This document shows positions 34,816 through 46,760 of a stretch of DNA of 60,000 nucleotides, in pieces (position 1 is the stretch's first letter; each line of letters starts with the position of its first letter). The position numbers and the translations under genes were made by a program. Under the pieces are notes generated by a model. The model searched no databases. It saw only the letters and a program-made list of their open reading frames with translations, and was not told the DNA's origin. Source of the DNA: Polytrichum commune (Eukaryota > Streptophyta > Polytrichopsida > Polytrichales > Polytrichaceae). The stretch covers positions 50,919,554 through 50,979,553 of the forward strand of contig OX485803.1 in the NCBI GenBank assembly GCA_950295325.1. Direction: 5' to 3'.

Positions 34816-37805
34816 TTATTGCAAGCCATCAGTACTTTGCAAGAGAGTAACTGAATGTTTCTCAAGTATGTCTTGCAGAAGCATAGACATCCTGAACCAG
34901 GCAGAGCTTACATTCTCAGAATTGCCATTCATCATCTTCTCCTCTTTGCTGCGGCTGTCCTTCCCTGCCCTCATATTCAATGGTAACATTGGCCCAGTGT
35001 TTGCTGGCACTCGCTCAAGCAGCTCTGCACATTCAGCCAGATTTCTTTGAACTTCAAAAAGATTGCCCCTCCCCAACCCCCTTGGTATTGAGAGATCATT
35101 TGCCCTCTATTGTCACAAATCCCCACGTCTCTGGTTGAAGAGGTGAGCAAGTGATTGCATATCATCAACAAAAGCCATTCTATTCAAGGACTGCTATGGC
35201 AAACAATCAACACGTTCTGCAATTTCATATTATTGTGAGATGAAAATGTATACCTGCATCAGCCAAGCGCCGATCAATATTATCAAAGACCAGATAGACG
35301 ACGTACCTGCACACAATTTGAACCTTAATCACTGCACAACACAAGGTGTTCAAAATAGACCACCGAGACTATTTTAAGGAGAAACCAAAATGAGGGAACA
35401 GGCCCACGCTGCACGAAGAGAATAGAAAAGAAGTATGGAAATAAAACAAACATTTTCCCTCCAGAGCATATCAATTATATACGACAATGATAACCTGGGC
35501 TAAATAATAACTACTGAAAAATGCTACAACTTGCATCAGATTGCCTAAACACAATGGCCTATGCTTTGAAAACTAGAAATCCAGAGTTGAGAAAGGTAAC
35601 AGACCAGGCCACAACAACATCCACAGAATAATGTTTTCGAGAAGCAATAATGAGGAAGCTGAGAGCAATCATCAACACCCAAGAAACCTTCTTTACCCAT
35701 CTGCACACAAACACAAGTGGATAGTAGGTGAGCATCAACAAGCTTCAACAGGCTAAAAGAAGATTCATAACAACCTCATTGTCAGGCTCTTCTCTGATAA
35801 TCAATGAATACACTCGTCACATACCGTTTTGTGCCATATTTGTTGTAAGTGTGACAGAATGTTAAGGCGAAGGTCATATGCGAGGAGAATATTAAATCTC
35901 CACACCCATAAATGACTCCATATGGAACTGGGGTCACACACAAGTTATAAGGAAAGGTCAGGAACTCGTTGCCAAATGTAAAGTCAAAATTTGAAGAAAT
36001 AGCTGGTATTGGCTGGCCGTAACTTTTCAAGGGTGCAATACATTATGTATATATAGATACGTACAGTTTAGCAGGACAACATCTTTGATGTTGGTGGGAG
36101 ATGGCAAAGTGGCTGTTGGTTCACCCTGAAATACCCCAAACACCTCACTCAGTGACAGGTGAAGGAGAAGCTGTTACTTCTCTACAATATCATCCAGAAA
36201 AATCAGAAAAGCAGGAGCTGTATGCAAACCGCAAGATTTTGAAATGTACCACATGACAATGGTAGTTGGGCCCAGGTAGCTGCGTTGAAATGAATGATAC
36301 AATTCTAAGTGATTGACATATCTGCCACCCCAGCACACACACGAAATTCCATTAGCTGCAGTTGAACCTTAATATGAAGCTGGAAACCCTACCTGTTATG
36401 ACTCTGAACTTCAAAATTCCTAGACATGAGAAGAAAATGCGATGGTGCGAATGTTATTTCCCATTGAGCATCAGTGAGCGTCCACTTTTGAGTTCCAATT
36501 CAAATTATCAGAAGTGGCAAAAACAGTCTTCTGCAGTGTTGGCTAGGCAAGAAGATATGAACTAACTAAAATCATCCTTGCAAGAAAGTATCCGGTAGAT
36601 ATAGTAAAAAGCAGTACCACCAAAACCATGAGCACTCTGTACCACAGCAACGCTGTGTAGAATCTCTTGTTTTTGAGCACGAAAGGGTGAAATGTCCACT
36701 GCACCAACCAAACAAACAAGCAGAGCACACCGGATTCAGCACAGAAAGAAAAAAAGCCCCTGTAACCTATCTATCTGTATATCTATCTATCATCCGGGGT
36801 TTTCGTATAAAGGAGAAGCCCAAAAGCGCTGCAGGTATATGAACCAAGGAAACAAACAGGCCTGACCTTCTAGACAAGGATCCTGGACGGAAAGCACGCC
36901 GGTGGTGTGAGAGGATACCAGAGCGAAAGAAGCAAAAATAAAGGTGAACAGGGTTTCGCTGACGTAAGAATTATCTCTTCCGAGCTCCTGAACAGCAAGT
37001 CAACAACAAAACCACCGCCCCCGCGCACAAAAATCAATAAGGGCGTCCAGCCACGGTCGATGCCACAAATCACCAAAAAACAAAAAAAAACAAAAAAAAT
37101 GACAAACCAAAGCAAAGACAGCCAGGTGGCGATCACTACCGGAAGCCAATCAAATCCAACGTCATGAAGCAAGGGTCCAGGTCGATGGAGGTAATGTGCC
37201 ACACGTGCTCCAACTCCATGTACATACTACAACAACCAACCAAACAAAACAACAAAAACTCGTTCAGTTGCCTTCCCTGCACTTCCCTTTCCAAACCTGA
37301 GAAAGAGAATAAAAAATTTAAAAAAAACCGAGAAAAAAGAACCAAAAACCATTCAATTTCTGCTGTCAAAGCTGATACGACGCGCAGTGTAGTGGAGTTG
37401 TTGTAATCACACCTGAAAAATAAATCCTCCGAGCATGAATTTCCAGTGGTCTAATAAAAGTGGCCATTCCGTCGAAAACTCCAACGTAATCCTTCTCCAT
37501 ATCTGCCACCGTCCACAACCATCACCAAACTCTCTCTCCCAATTAGGTCACACTGCCTCCACAAACCTTCAAATAAAAACACATCTCTCCCTCTCCATCT
37601 CTCCCTCTCCCCCCCCCCCTCTCTCTCCCTCTCTCTCTCTCGCTCGCTCTCTCTCTCTCTCTCTCTGCTGCTTGCGTGGGAGGGAGGGAAGGAAGGGAAG
37701 AGGAAGAGGAAGAGAAAGAGGCGCAACCTTGGAAACTTCCCGCGTCACATACGATGGCAATCCTCTAAAGAGAGCCATCATCCCCTTGGCGATGTGGAAC
37801 ACCAT
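34816..37805 (-). CDS. Phosphatidylinositol:ceramide inositolphosphotransferase (IPC synthase)
   Basis: Eleven exons on the - strand, all with GT-AG borders and consistent phase: 37728-37805, 37413-37502, 37140-37226, 36919-36987, 36618-36698, 36250-36321, 36065-36125, 35825-35927, 35605-35700, 35254-35306 and 34816-35024. They sum to 999 nt, or 332 residues. The enzyme moves inositol phosphate from phosphatidylinositol to ceramide in the Golgi. Family hallmarks: [70 protein letters not shown] and [14 protein letters not shown]. The catalytic His-His-Asp triad of the PAP2_C/SMS fold falls at about H196, H237 and D241. About six membrane helices are expected. The tail holds [12 protein letters not shown], like the family's cytosolic end. 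The start at ATG 37805 adds about 17 residues compared with Arabidopsis; ATG 37781 is an alternative. The Arabidopsis relative ERH1 restrains cell death. Confidence 0.92.
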
Positions 37806-38060
37806 GCGAGACCATAGGTGTGTAGGTGAAAGCTGCGAAAACACCTGCCCTGCGCGGCACCGAGGGAAGAACCGCTGAGCGCACCCGGACTGCCGCACTC
37901 GCACAGACAGACGAAGGGAGACAACAGAGCGAGCAAGAGAGAGAGAGAGAGGGAGACAGAGAGAGAGAGAGAGAATGGGGGGGGGAGAACAGAGAGAGAA
38001 AGTTTTAGAGAGAGAGGGTGGCTGGCTAGTTAGCGCGGGCGGAGGAGGCTCCATAGGCGC
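37503..38060 (-). promoter_or_regulatory. IPCS 5' leader and intron 1 with CT/GA-rich microsatellites
   Basis: Intron 1 (37503-37727) contains a C run and a CT-rich stretch on the + strand at about 37585-37668, which reads as GA repeats in the transcript. The presumed 5' leader and core promoter upstream of ATG 37805 contains GA repeats on the + strand at about 37927-37974 and a G run at 37977-37985, so it is pyrimidine-rich in the transcribed sense. CT-rich leaders are common in plant housekeeping genes. The predicted 100-plus-codon frames here are low-complexity artefacts. Confidence 0.55.
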
Positions 38061-40026
38061 CACCTAGGAACCAGGCGTCGGTGGGCCCCGCGCCTTGCCA
38101 CCTGTGCCACCAGCTTGCCTTTCGAATTACCCCTCGCCCTTTTGCGTCCCTCCACCCTCGCCTCTCTTTCTGCCAACTAGACCTTTTCGCTTCTACCTAG
38201 TCACACCCATTTACTGTGGGTTGAAAATAGTGTGGTCCACTGTATTTTGATGAAGTGTGGGGTTGGAAATAACATTGGTTTAGCAATGAACACACAAAAC
38301 CGACCACTAGTCACAAATGGAGCGGTTGAGTTTGAGAAATCAGTTTACGAAATTTCTACGGATCACATAAGAGGAATTTATAATATGCACCTGAGATTTT
38401 ATAAAGAAATACCGAAAGATCACAACATGTCACCGGTTGGACTTGGAAACACTAGGATCTTCACCCATCATGCCCGAACATCTCCGCGAACCACCGGTGG
38501 CTTATACATTAGCAAATCATGAATATCACGATATAAAAAGATAACGTTTTTATGAAGAAAAAAAATGTGAATTTTGGCATGATAGTGGGGAGTTGTTTTT
38601 AAAGTCTCTCAAACTCATGGTTTGATAGGGATTTTTGGTCTATTTTTGGCATTCATAATGTTTAAGGCGTGTTCACGTGGTGTTGGAACCCCCCCCCCCC
38701 CATTTCGATGAAATGAATTTTATGCTTTTCAATTTGACCAAAAGACCACCATGTAAAGGTACACAAAATTCATGGATATGTTTAGAAAATGCATAATATG
38801 ACAGTCATAAAAGTTTGATAAGGAGTTCATTTATATATAACCGTCTTTTGCCCAAAATCAAACACCTTTCCTTCATTTCACTAAATTGTTGTGGTATGTC
38901 AAAATTGCAATGTGCTACATTAATAATTGTGAAAGGTGTAATGCGTGTTTTTACAATATTGAACCAATGTACAAGTGCATGCATAATCATCAGCAATAAT
39001 GATATCAAAGGACCTACATGAATGGTATCAAACTTGTAATTCTAGTTGTAAATGGATACTTGATAAGTATGACAAGCTAAGAGAATCTTTATGTACCCAA
39101 GATATTATTTGGGTGAACACCATTCTAAACCATATTGACACTGGGGTGATTTCACGTAGGTTAGAAAGTTGGTATATATAGAGCCGAATGGTACCCAAAC
39201 CCAAAAACACTCTCAAATACCCATACCCGCCTAGTATCAAAAATATATATAATCCTCATCGTATAGACCCAATTAGTAGCAAAGAAGATGATACCAATTC
39301 AAATTTTGTTTTTTTAACTTTGTATAAATTTAGGTAGGTCCATTTAAGGACTTGATTTCATAATCAATTGCTCATCCCATAGTGTAAAGGTTATCAGATT
39401 TCGTTGTAGTGGTTCATCCATGGAGGCACGATATCATCCATAATTCTCATGATTTGTTCACGAGTTGATCGGTTATGAATGATAACCAACTTGAGCATAT
39501 AGATGACTCATCACTTGTGTAGTGCGTCATCCACTCTCTTCTCGTTGGTTGTCTCCATAACACATGTCAAGGGGGATAGTTAAACTTGTCCCCTGTAAAT
39601 TTGTCATTGATTCATTCCAACTTAAGTGCACTAGACTCATTCAAGGTCTTTGACCCCAATTTAGGTATTAATTTGGTTTGAAATCAAAATCGTCAGGCTT
39701 TACAATATGAATTATGATTTTCACGCCCCCCCCCCCTCTCAGTAGGTGTCATGAAACCTTACCAATGTACATTATATAGTTTCACTTCCCAAACTGGTTC
39801 AAAACATGCCCCCTCTAGATTTGTTGTTGATTCATTCGAATTTTACTTTAATAGTCTAGTTCAAGGTCTTTGACTCTCATGGTAGGTGTTCATTTGGCTT
39901 TGAATAGTAATCACTCTATTCTATATAAAAATGATATGTTTTTACCCTATCACTTTGGTACATGCCAGGAAACATCACCCTACATTGAATATTTGATTTA
40001 GTGTGCCCAACAACATTCACAAGGTA
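38061..40026. other. Intergenic repeat-rich region
   Basis: No gene recognised. A degenerate repeat is present as two units of about 220 bp: CATTGATTCATTC(C/G)AA followed by TTCAAGGTCTTTGAC near 39605-39655, and again near 39825-39875. Related sequence occurs at 52765-53110. C runs lie at 38689-38701 and 39726-39736. A stretch at 39050-39250 resembles 58865-58990. Confidence 0.5.
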
Positions 40027-41052
40027 CAGTCTAACCTTGATAATGTCACCCTTATTAATAGAACACCTTGATATTGTCACCTAAAAGCTTGAAACCGATT
40101 TTCATAGTGTAAAACTCCCTCGTTATTGTCCCTATCACCCTTGATAATGTCACTATTTTTTTTCAAAATCCGTAGTGTAAATGTGATAATATCAAGTATG
40201 GATGGATTGTATGGGTGGGCATGGGTTCGATATTATTGTTCATGGGTGAGCATGGGCTAAAGCAAAGCATATTGGGGGTCATTGAATGAGCTCTCATTCA
40301 ATGCTTTCGGCATAGTGGGATGCCTTGTGTAATTTCAAATTTGGTACGTGTTTCGGAGTCCAAATGCTCAATTCTACAACTCGCAGTTGTCTGTAAGTTG
40401 AGGCCAAAGGTGGAAGTTCACAAACACACAGATCTTTGCCATGGCCAATGCAACTCCAACTCCATCTGCATCTCCACTTTCTCCATGCAGATAATAACAC
40501 TTTATTCCATGTCGAGTTTTGAAATTTTGCAACCACCCATGAGAAAGCTTGAACTCGGTATCAAATATGCCAAATGAATCCCTCAATTCCTTAGCCTTTT
40601 GCATAATGACATCATCAGTTACTACTCCCTTGCGTGCTCTAACATGTCCAAACCATAAAACCAAAGCTTTTTCAAGCTGAGGCCATTTTCCAACTCAAGC
40701 GCGTCGTACATTGCCTTCACGCACACATGTATCCATGTTCTACCACTTCTCTTTTGAACAAAGAATCTTGGAAATAGTGGTCCGATCCACAAGCTTGAAT
40801 TTATGTTGATCCACCATATACTGTGCAAGGTCTTGTTGTTATTCACAATTTTGAATTAGATTTTACATTCAAAAACATTGAAGTCTCGTATTTGTTATTT
40901 TTTTTAAATTGTAATTATATTTTTATTTTCTACATATTTTTTGATAATATCACATTATGCACAAAATGTGACATTATCAAGTATGTCACACCTTGTTTAT
41001 ATCACATTTTTTGGTGAAACGGAGGGTGTGACATTATCAAGGTTAGGGTGTA
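40025..41052 (-). mobile_element. Pogo/Tigger-like transposon, internally deleted, TA target site
   Basis: The element spans 40027-41050 (1,024 bp) between TA dinucleotides at 40025-40026 and 41051-41052. Its ends are inverted repeats of about 23 bp, matching at about 21 positions, with core CTAACCTTGATAATGTCAC. The motif CTTGATAATGTCAC recurs several times inside both ends (near 40069, 40130, 40965 and 41022), probably as transposase binding sites. Inside lies only the N-terminal DNA-binding part of a CENP-B/Tc5-type transposase on the - strand. The catalytic DDE region is missing, so this is a non-autonomous deletion derivative. Confidence 0.85.
40400..40815 (-). pseudogene. CENP-B/Tigger transposase DNA-binding domain remnant
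   Basis: The - strand reading gives DRTTISKILCSKEKW, then two in-frame stops, then VGKWPQLEKALVLWFGHVRA. Next come VVTDDVIMQKAKELRDSFGI and KLSHGWLQNFKTRHGI. These match the CENP-B N-terminal helix-turn-helix followed by the HTH_Tnp_Tc5 domain, including the S-GWL--FK-RHGI signature. No DDE domain follows within the element. In autonomous members this half binds the terminal repeats. Confidence 0.8.
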
Positions 41053-44000
41053 TTCATCACCAACCCATACCACTTACTTAAAAATCATTCAGTGGCAACT
41101 ACAGAAGGCGTCACATGGCACTTGGTGTTACATGGCACGCCATATTTTAATGCCACAGTAAATCAAATTTTTAGTGGTGCTCTAACTTTTACACTGAATA
41201 TGCCATAGTTGCATATTTAAATCAGGCACTTTAGTTCCAAATTTATTCAACACTTATAAATTTTACGTGTAGAACTGAAAGGAATGGGAGCTTTGTTATA
41301 TTGCGTAATTATTCTTTTTTTGATTCTGGACAAATCTCAAAATACAACACCTTGCAAAATATACTTGACTTTGTGCCATGGTATATTTGAAATATACCAT
41401 GTTGAAATATACTCATGAAATAATATTTTGAAATTAGGGCATGTTAACACCAAAGGCATTAGGCCATGGCTTTTAAATGACCATGATCTCCGTTTTTGGA
41501 TATGAGATCATAAAGAAGTCCATGGACTATAGCCAAGAGTTTTCTAAAGGACACAAGCTCTTAGTTGAAACCCAAATTCCTGCCGCAATTTCATCGAGCC
41601 TACTTTCAAGAGTTGTCATGAAAAAATCCCATGTAATCATAGCCAACATTATTCATACTTTCCATATGGAATTCCATGTAGATATTTCATTGACTGAAGA
41701 TGTTATGGGTTGTGGTCCAAAAGTTTCCTCAACTGAATATAAAGCAAGGGCCCGTGACACTCTCAGCTGATGAGAATTCAAGGATTGTCAAGAGCCATGA
41801 CCTAATGGCTTTAGTGTAAACATAGCATTCTTAGTGTGGGTTTTCCACCCCTTGGAGGTACCCCTAGGTAGGTGCATCATACTCTAGTTTTATACTGGAG
41901 GTGTTTCTTTTCATAACACTATTAACCAGTGTGCATTCGTTCATGTGAACCCCGAGAATATAACCATGAGATGTTGCAGCTAGTGCGTATTCAAACTCAT
42001 TCAACGAAATATCGGCACAAAACATCCATTGTATGTGATCTCATTTTTTTTATCAAATAAAAATATCAAAAATAAAAACCATAATAATTGCCAATATCAT
42101 AATACCAACTACTCATTCGGCTGCAAAGTGCAAAATTAAGTCAACATGCAAAACAAGACATGCATAACATTATTCAACCTCATTGAGGACTTCTAGTTCT
42201 AAGTTGGGATGCCCTATGACACTACTTTATTTACTATCAACAATGTTTGTCATCGCAACAAGTTGGAAACCAAAAAAACTAGTAGATTTTGGTCTTCTCA
42301 GTCATCGAATGGTGAAAGCTATTTCGTATCACCTACCAAGGAGGAGGATGAAAATGTTGATTGCTATGTAAAATCCGGAGATTATGAATGCCAACAAAAT
42401 TAACACTTAAAGTGGGATCATAGACCTCGTATTAATCTAATGAATGTGTAATAAGATGAATACAAAACAAATCTATAGGGTGTATGTTTTTACCCCACAA
42501 CCCCCCCCCCAAATGGTAGATGCTGGAAAATGAAATCTTGTTTGCACCCAACAACTCAAATGAGTGGGCACAAGTTTCTATAGGTGAACCCAACAAAACA
42601 TTAATCTATTGAATATGTTGGCGTCATCGCACTAATGAGCGGCGACTATCACCCATGCATCTTCAAAGGGAATGTGTCCCAATTTATGCGGGGACACGTT
42701 GTATTGTAGACACCGATGTTGGATTGGTATTGTCTTTTTGTTCTACACCATTCGGGTATTTGTAATGAGGATTTTACATTATTTGATACCAATATGATAT
42801 GGGTTATTGAGGATATTTTTATTTTCTATATCAGTTGGGCCTATATACCATGCGAGAACCTTAACACCTAGGTGAAATTGCCCTCGTATTAGTATGTTTT
42901 AAAATGGAATAGACCCAAAATAATGACTCAGGTATACAAAGATTCTTTCACCCTAGAGATACCCATCGAATATCAAGATTTGATGGGTATTACAATTTTG
43001 ATATGCACGGGTAGGTTCTTTGATACCAGTATTGATGTTGCAAGTTTAATACCTTGCATTCTCCTACATACCAATCCAACATTGGTAGATGCCTTAGTGT
43101 GTGAGCGCTATCCAAGGTGCGGCGGTTGTCCCAAACCCAAAGCCAATGGGTGTGCTTGATGAGTTAGGCAAACTATGGGTTGATAAGCTTATGATTGAAC
43201 CCCTCCTCCCAAGCTTGTGGTGAATGTATTGTGGGTCCCTCTATGTTGGCTAACTACATTAATTGTCCCAAATAGGGCTAATAGTGAGTGTGGGAAATTA
43301 GTGAAGATGATACTAATTTTTTTTATGCTATGAAATCAATGCCACCAATAGATTTAAGAAGCATTGTTCATCATGACATTATTCACTAAAAATACTATTC
43401 ATAACAACATTGTTCATTGAAAGTACCGGCACTTGGCACTATACACTGAAAATATTGGCGCCACTTGACATTATTCATTGACGAATATGTGGCACACATT
43501 AATCACAATTATGCACTAATTTTTGTTGAAATCTACAGTAAATGAGCACGTATTCATGAATCTAGTGTCACTCAATAAAAAAAAATTAAAACAAAAAAAA
43601 CTCTCAGTATCTTTGAGATTTTGGCTAAATAATGCATGCTTCAGGAATTGGTACCAACCTCACTAATTAGGGTAAATCGATATAGTATGGGCCTAGGGTT
43701 ACAACACATAACCGATTATGGAATGATGGGAAGCGGTGGGACACCAACCTCGTCACCACCACCACATCTTCCATTGTATATAGATACCACTCATTTGGTG
43801 TTAGATTATGGAACCCTCCATACAATTATTAGATTGAGATAGTCCTTATTGATTTAAATGGACCCATTTTACGTAAATGACTTTGCTTAGTAAAATATTC
43901 CATTCTCGTTAAATAGTTATAGCATTGGGCGACTCTGATTAGCAACACGCACTAAGGGGATAATCAGTGTAGTTTTCAGAAGTTCTCAACCCTTTGAAAT

Positions 44001-45362
44001 GCTACTATGTAGCGTGTTTAATCTCAATATTCAATGTTGTGCCATCTTAACTAACAAGACGGTTAGGACTATGCAAGGTTTGACATTTATTTTGGTAAGA
44101 CTAAAGTGCATACACCTAATTTGGAAAGTAAGTGACTTACAATGTTTATAGCACACAATGTACATATCCTTATTTGAAAGCAAATCACTATTGGTCAACT
44201 ATGAGGTTCTACTTTTAAAACTCATTTACATGGATTCCAAACTTAGCAAGCTTGACTGTAATGCTTCTTCTCATTTGAACTTTCTTTGAATGTGTTCATG
44301 GAATGTTTGTTTTGTTATCAAACCCCTACATGATGATAGTAACATGCAATGCTCAAAGTTTGTAAGATACGAATGCCCAATTCTGTCATTGATCCCAAAT
44401 ATGATACCTATTTTTTTCTTTTCAAAATGATAATTACGCATTTCATCATGAACCAAAACTATATTATAGTAGGGACTACAATGTAGCCTCATAAGTTGAG
44501 GGATTCAACATTATGTCAACGATCAACACTAAGAGTTTGGGGAGGAGGGGCTATGTGGCTAGGAAAGGTCAAATCATGTTTGTGACTTTGAACATTTTCG
44601 TAGAACTAGACATGTTACAAACCATGTGATCTTGATGTCAATGTGCTCATAACTTGCTAATCCGAATAAAGTACGGGATAATTTGTTTAGGTTCAGTAAT
44701 GTTTGTAGTGCTCAAAATATCCACGACATGCACTTCTACCTCAAGCATGATACATGCAACACTTTAAATCTTGGAAGAAGAGGGAGAAGGGGCTCCCCAA
44801 TTCTCCATTTCATAGCCAACTATGTGTGTTCCTGCAAGTCTTGGTGTTTATATTCTAATTAATGGCACATGTTGCTCCTCTCCTGGCCCACTTTAACCCC
44901 TAAAACCGAGGTGGGCGTTTTTGTACAAGCAGTCACCGTTACCTGACAATACCATCATACACATTTCCATTATAATGGATAGCCATTATAATTTGAAGAG
45001 ACAATCCTAACCCTCCAAAACTTCCATCCATACAGTCGGATCTATCATAACGTGTGCCATTTTCTATAACAAACTTATTAACTGAACTCAACTATTTTAG
45101 GTGTATTTGGGGAGATTTGCTTCAGCCTTTAAGAGTTAAGTTGGAAATTTAACTTGAAGCTTTCAACATTTTCTTCCTCGCGTGTTGTCTGTAGCAACTA
45201 GACTGTCATATATTCTAAAAAATATCGGGTGAAACTGATGAAATGCAACTGTTGTAGTCAAGTTCCACCTCAAATGTGATTGATTCTCTGAGTTTCAAAT
45301 ATATATATATATATATTTTGAACATATCAAATAATTTGTGCTTGTCTTTATGTTATTTATTT
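41053..45362. other. AT-rich region without recognised genes
   Basis: Short frames (for example 41477-41770 and 42923-43159) have no domain I know. A C run lies at 42501-42510 and a TA microsatellite at about 45300-45318. Sequence near 43860-43990 resembles 58400-58500 (shared GTTAAATAGTTATAGCATTG), so part of this region is an old dispersed repeat. Confidence 0.45.
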
Positions 45363-46760
45363 TGACAACTAGATTGAAATGAAATTGATTTTAAAGTACA
45401 TGAAGCCGAAAAGGCCAAAGGGACTGAAAGTATATCAAAATGGTTGCAAACAAGCTAAATTCACAAGTGTGGTAGAGTGCGGTGGCCTCTAGAGGCTAAT
45501 GTTAACTCGGTGGTCTAATTAAAAGAAAGACTTGAGGCTCCTTGGAATTACGTTCTCAAATAATGATGGAAACTTATCTCTGATGGGGTTATATAGGGGA
45601 CATTCCAACATGAAATGTGCCTCAGTTTTAATTATATTGTAGGACCAAAAGTGGCATAGTCTAGTGTCTCTAGGGAGAGGGATAGTCTTGCATCGTCCAA
45701 TTCCAATGACAAGTCTATGGTTCAAGGCGCGGTAGGCAACAATGATTTTTCATCGTGGTGGAGTCAATCGTTGCTTCAAGTACAATACACATTCGTATTT
45801 AATAAACCTTGAGGTGGAGATAATCTAGTTTCTTCCCAAAGAGATGGAAAAAGTTCCACTCTTTAGCAAGAAAAGCCTCCTTGTTATCATCATATGTTGT
45901 GTTTTGATGTGATTGGGTTGTCATGGGTTTCCCAATGAGATAAACCCCATGATGTCTTCCACATGATTGTCGATTTAAGCCAAGTGTTAAATCCTTGTTT
46001 GGCCAGGTTTCGGGATAGTGAGATTGCTTTATGGACTAACCAAGAGGGGGAATAGGTGGGGAAGTTGTTGTTGAAAGTCCATAGCAAGCTTGGGAGCGTA
46101 CAATTGTATGGAAAGTTCTCCAAATTCAGCTAGTAAGATATGATAGGTAGTCGAAGAATGCACTTTGACATGAGACATATGTGCATCTTCATGCCCTTCT
46201 CAAAGACTTCCCAACGAGAGTTTCTCAAGTCACCTCACCAAAATTCAGTGCCAAACATGAAATTGGGAAGCACCAAAGCCTTGAATAGATGTGATTTGAG
46301 TTCCCAACATGTGACTCCGACTACCACTTCTTTCCTTAAAGTTCCCATCAAAACTTTCATACATGTGAATCCTCACCTTTTACTAGATGGCTCAAAGTAA
46401 CCATGTGAATAATTATCAATCCCAAAGTAATTGTTTTTATGCGCGATCTAAATTTGGTCATTATCTGAGTAAAATGACTCTTGGTTTAATTTCCTTTTGT
46501 TACAGCCAAAAAATCACGACTTTAGTCTTAGATAGATTGACTTCAAGACTAGAAGAAGTGCAAACTCGTTTAATTTGTTCAAAAGTCTTTGTAGGTGTGC
46601 TTTTGACCTAAAGTGTAGAGCAATATCGTTAGCATAAAGGAAAATGGCAACCACTATGTTAAAAATGTCTACTAATTGAAATTGAAGCCCGGTGACTCTC
46701 CACGAACACATGGTAATCACAATAAGTAGTCCCCCTATTTCCACAATATATCACCGCATT
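45363..46760 (-). mobile_element. LINE (non-LTR retrotransposon) remnant with RT and zf-RVT parts
   Basis: The - strand shows the reverse transcriptase active-site block as FLYANDIALHFRSKAHLQRL near 46600-46660 (family YADD, here YAND), followed by LEVNLSKTKVVIF in a shifted frame. Nearer the 3' end is a cysteine-containing zf-RVT-like C-terminus, RDTRLCHFWSYNIIKTEAHF and MLECPLYNPIRDKF (45519-45725). Stops and frameshifts are frequent. The 3' end near 45370 ends in a TTTCATTTC-like tail, and the body matches the fragment at 241-1098. The upstream limit is uncertain; RT-like sequence may extend beyond 46760. Confidence 0.8.

Noticed and set aside
37435-38063. Arg/Glu- and Ser/Leu-rich open frames near 37.5-38.0 kb
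   Set aside because: They run over GA/CT microsatellites in the leader and first intron of the IPC synthase gene. Only 37728-37805 and 37413-37502 are accepted as exons.
38232-38522. A 96-codon open frame upstream of the IPC synthase gene
   Set aside because: No known domain, AT-rich codon pattern and no splice context; likely chance.
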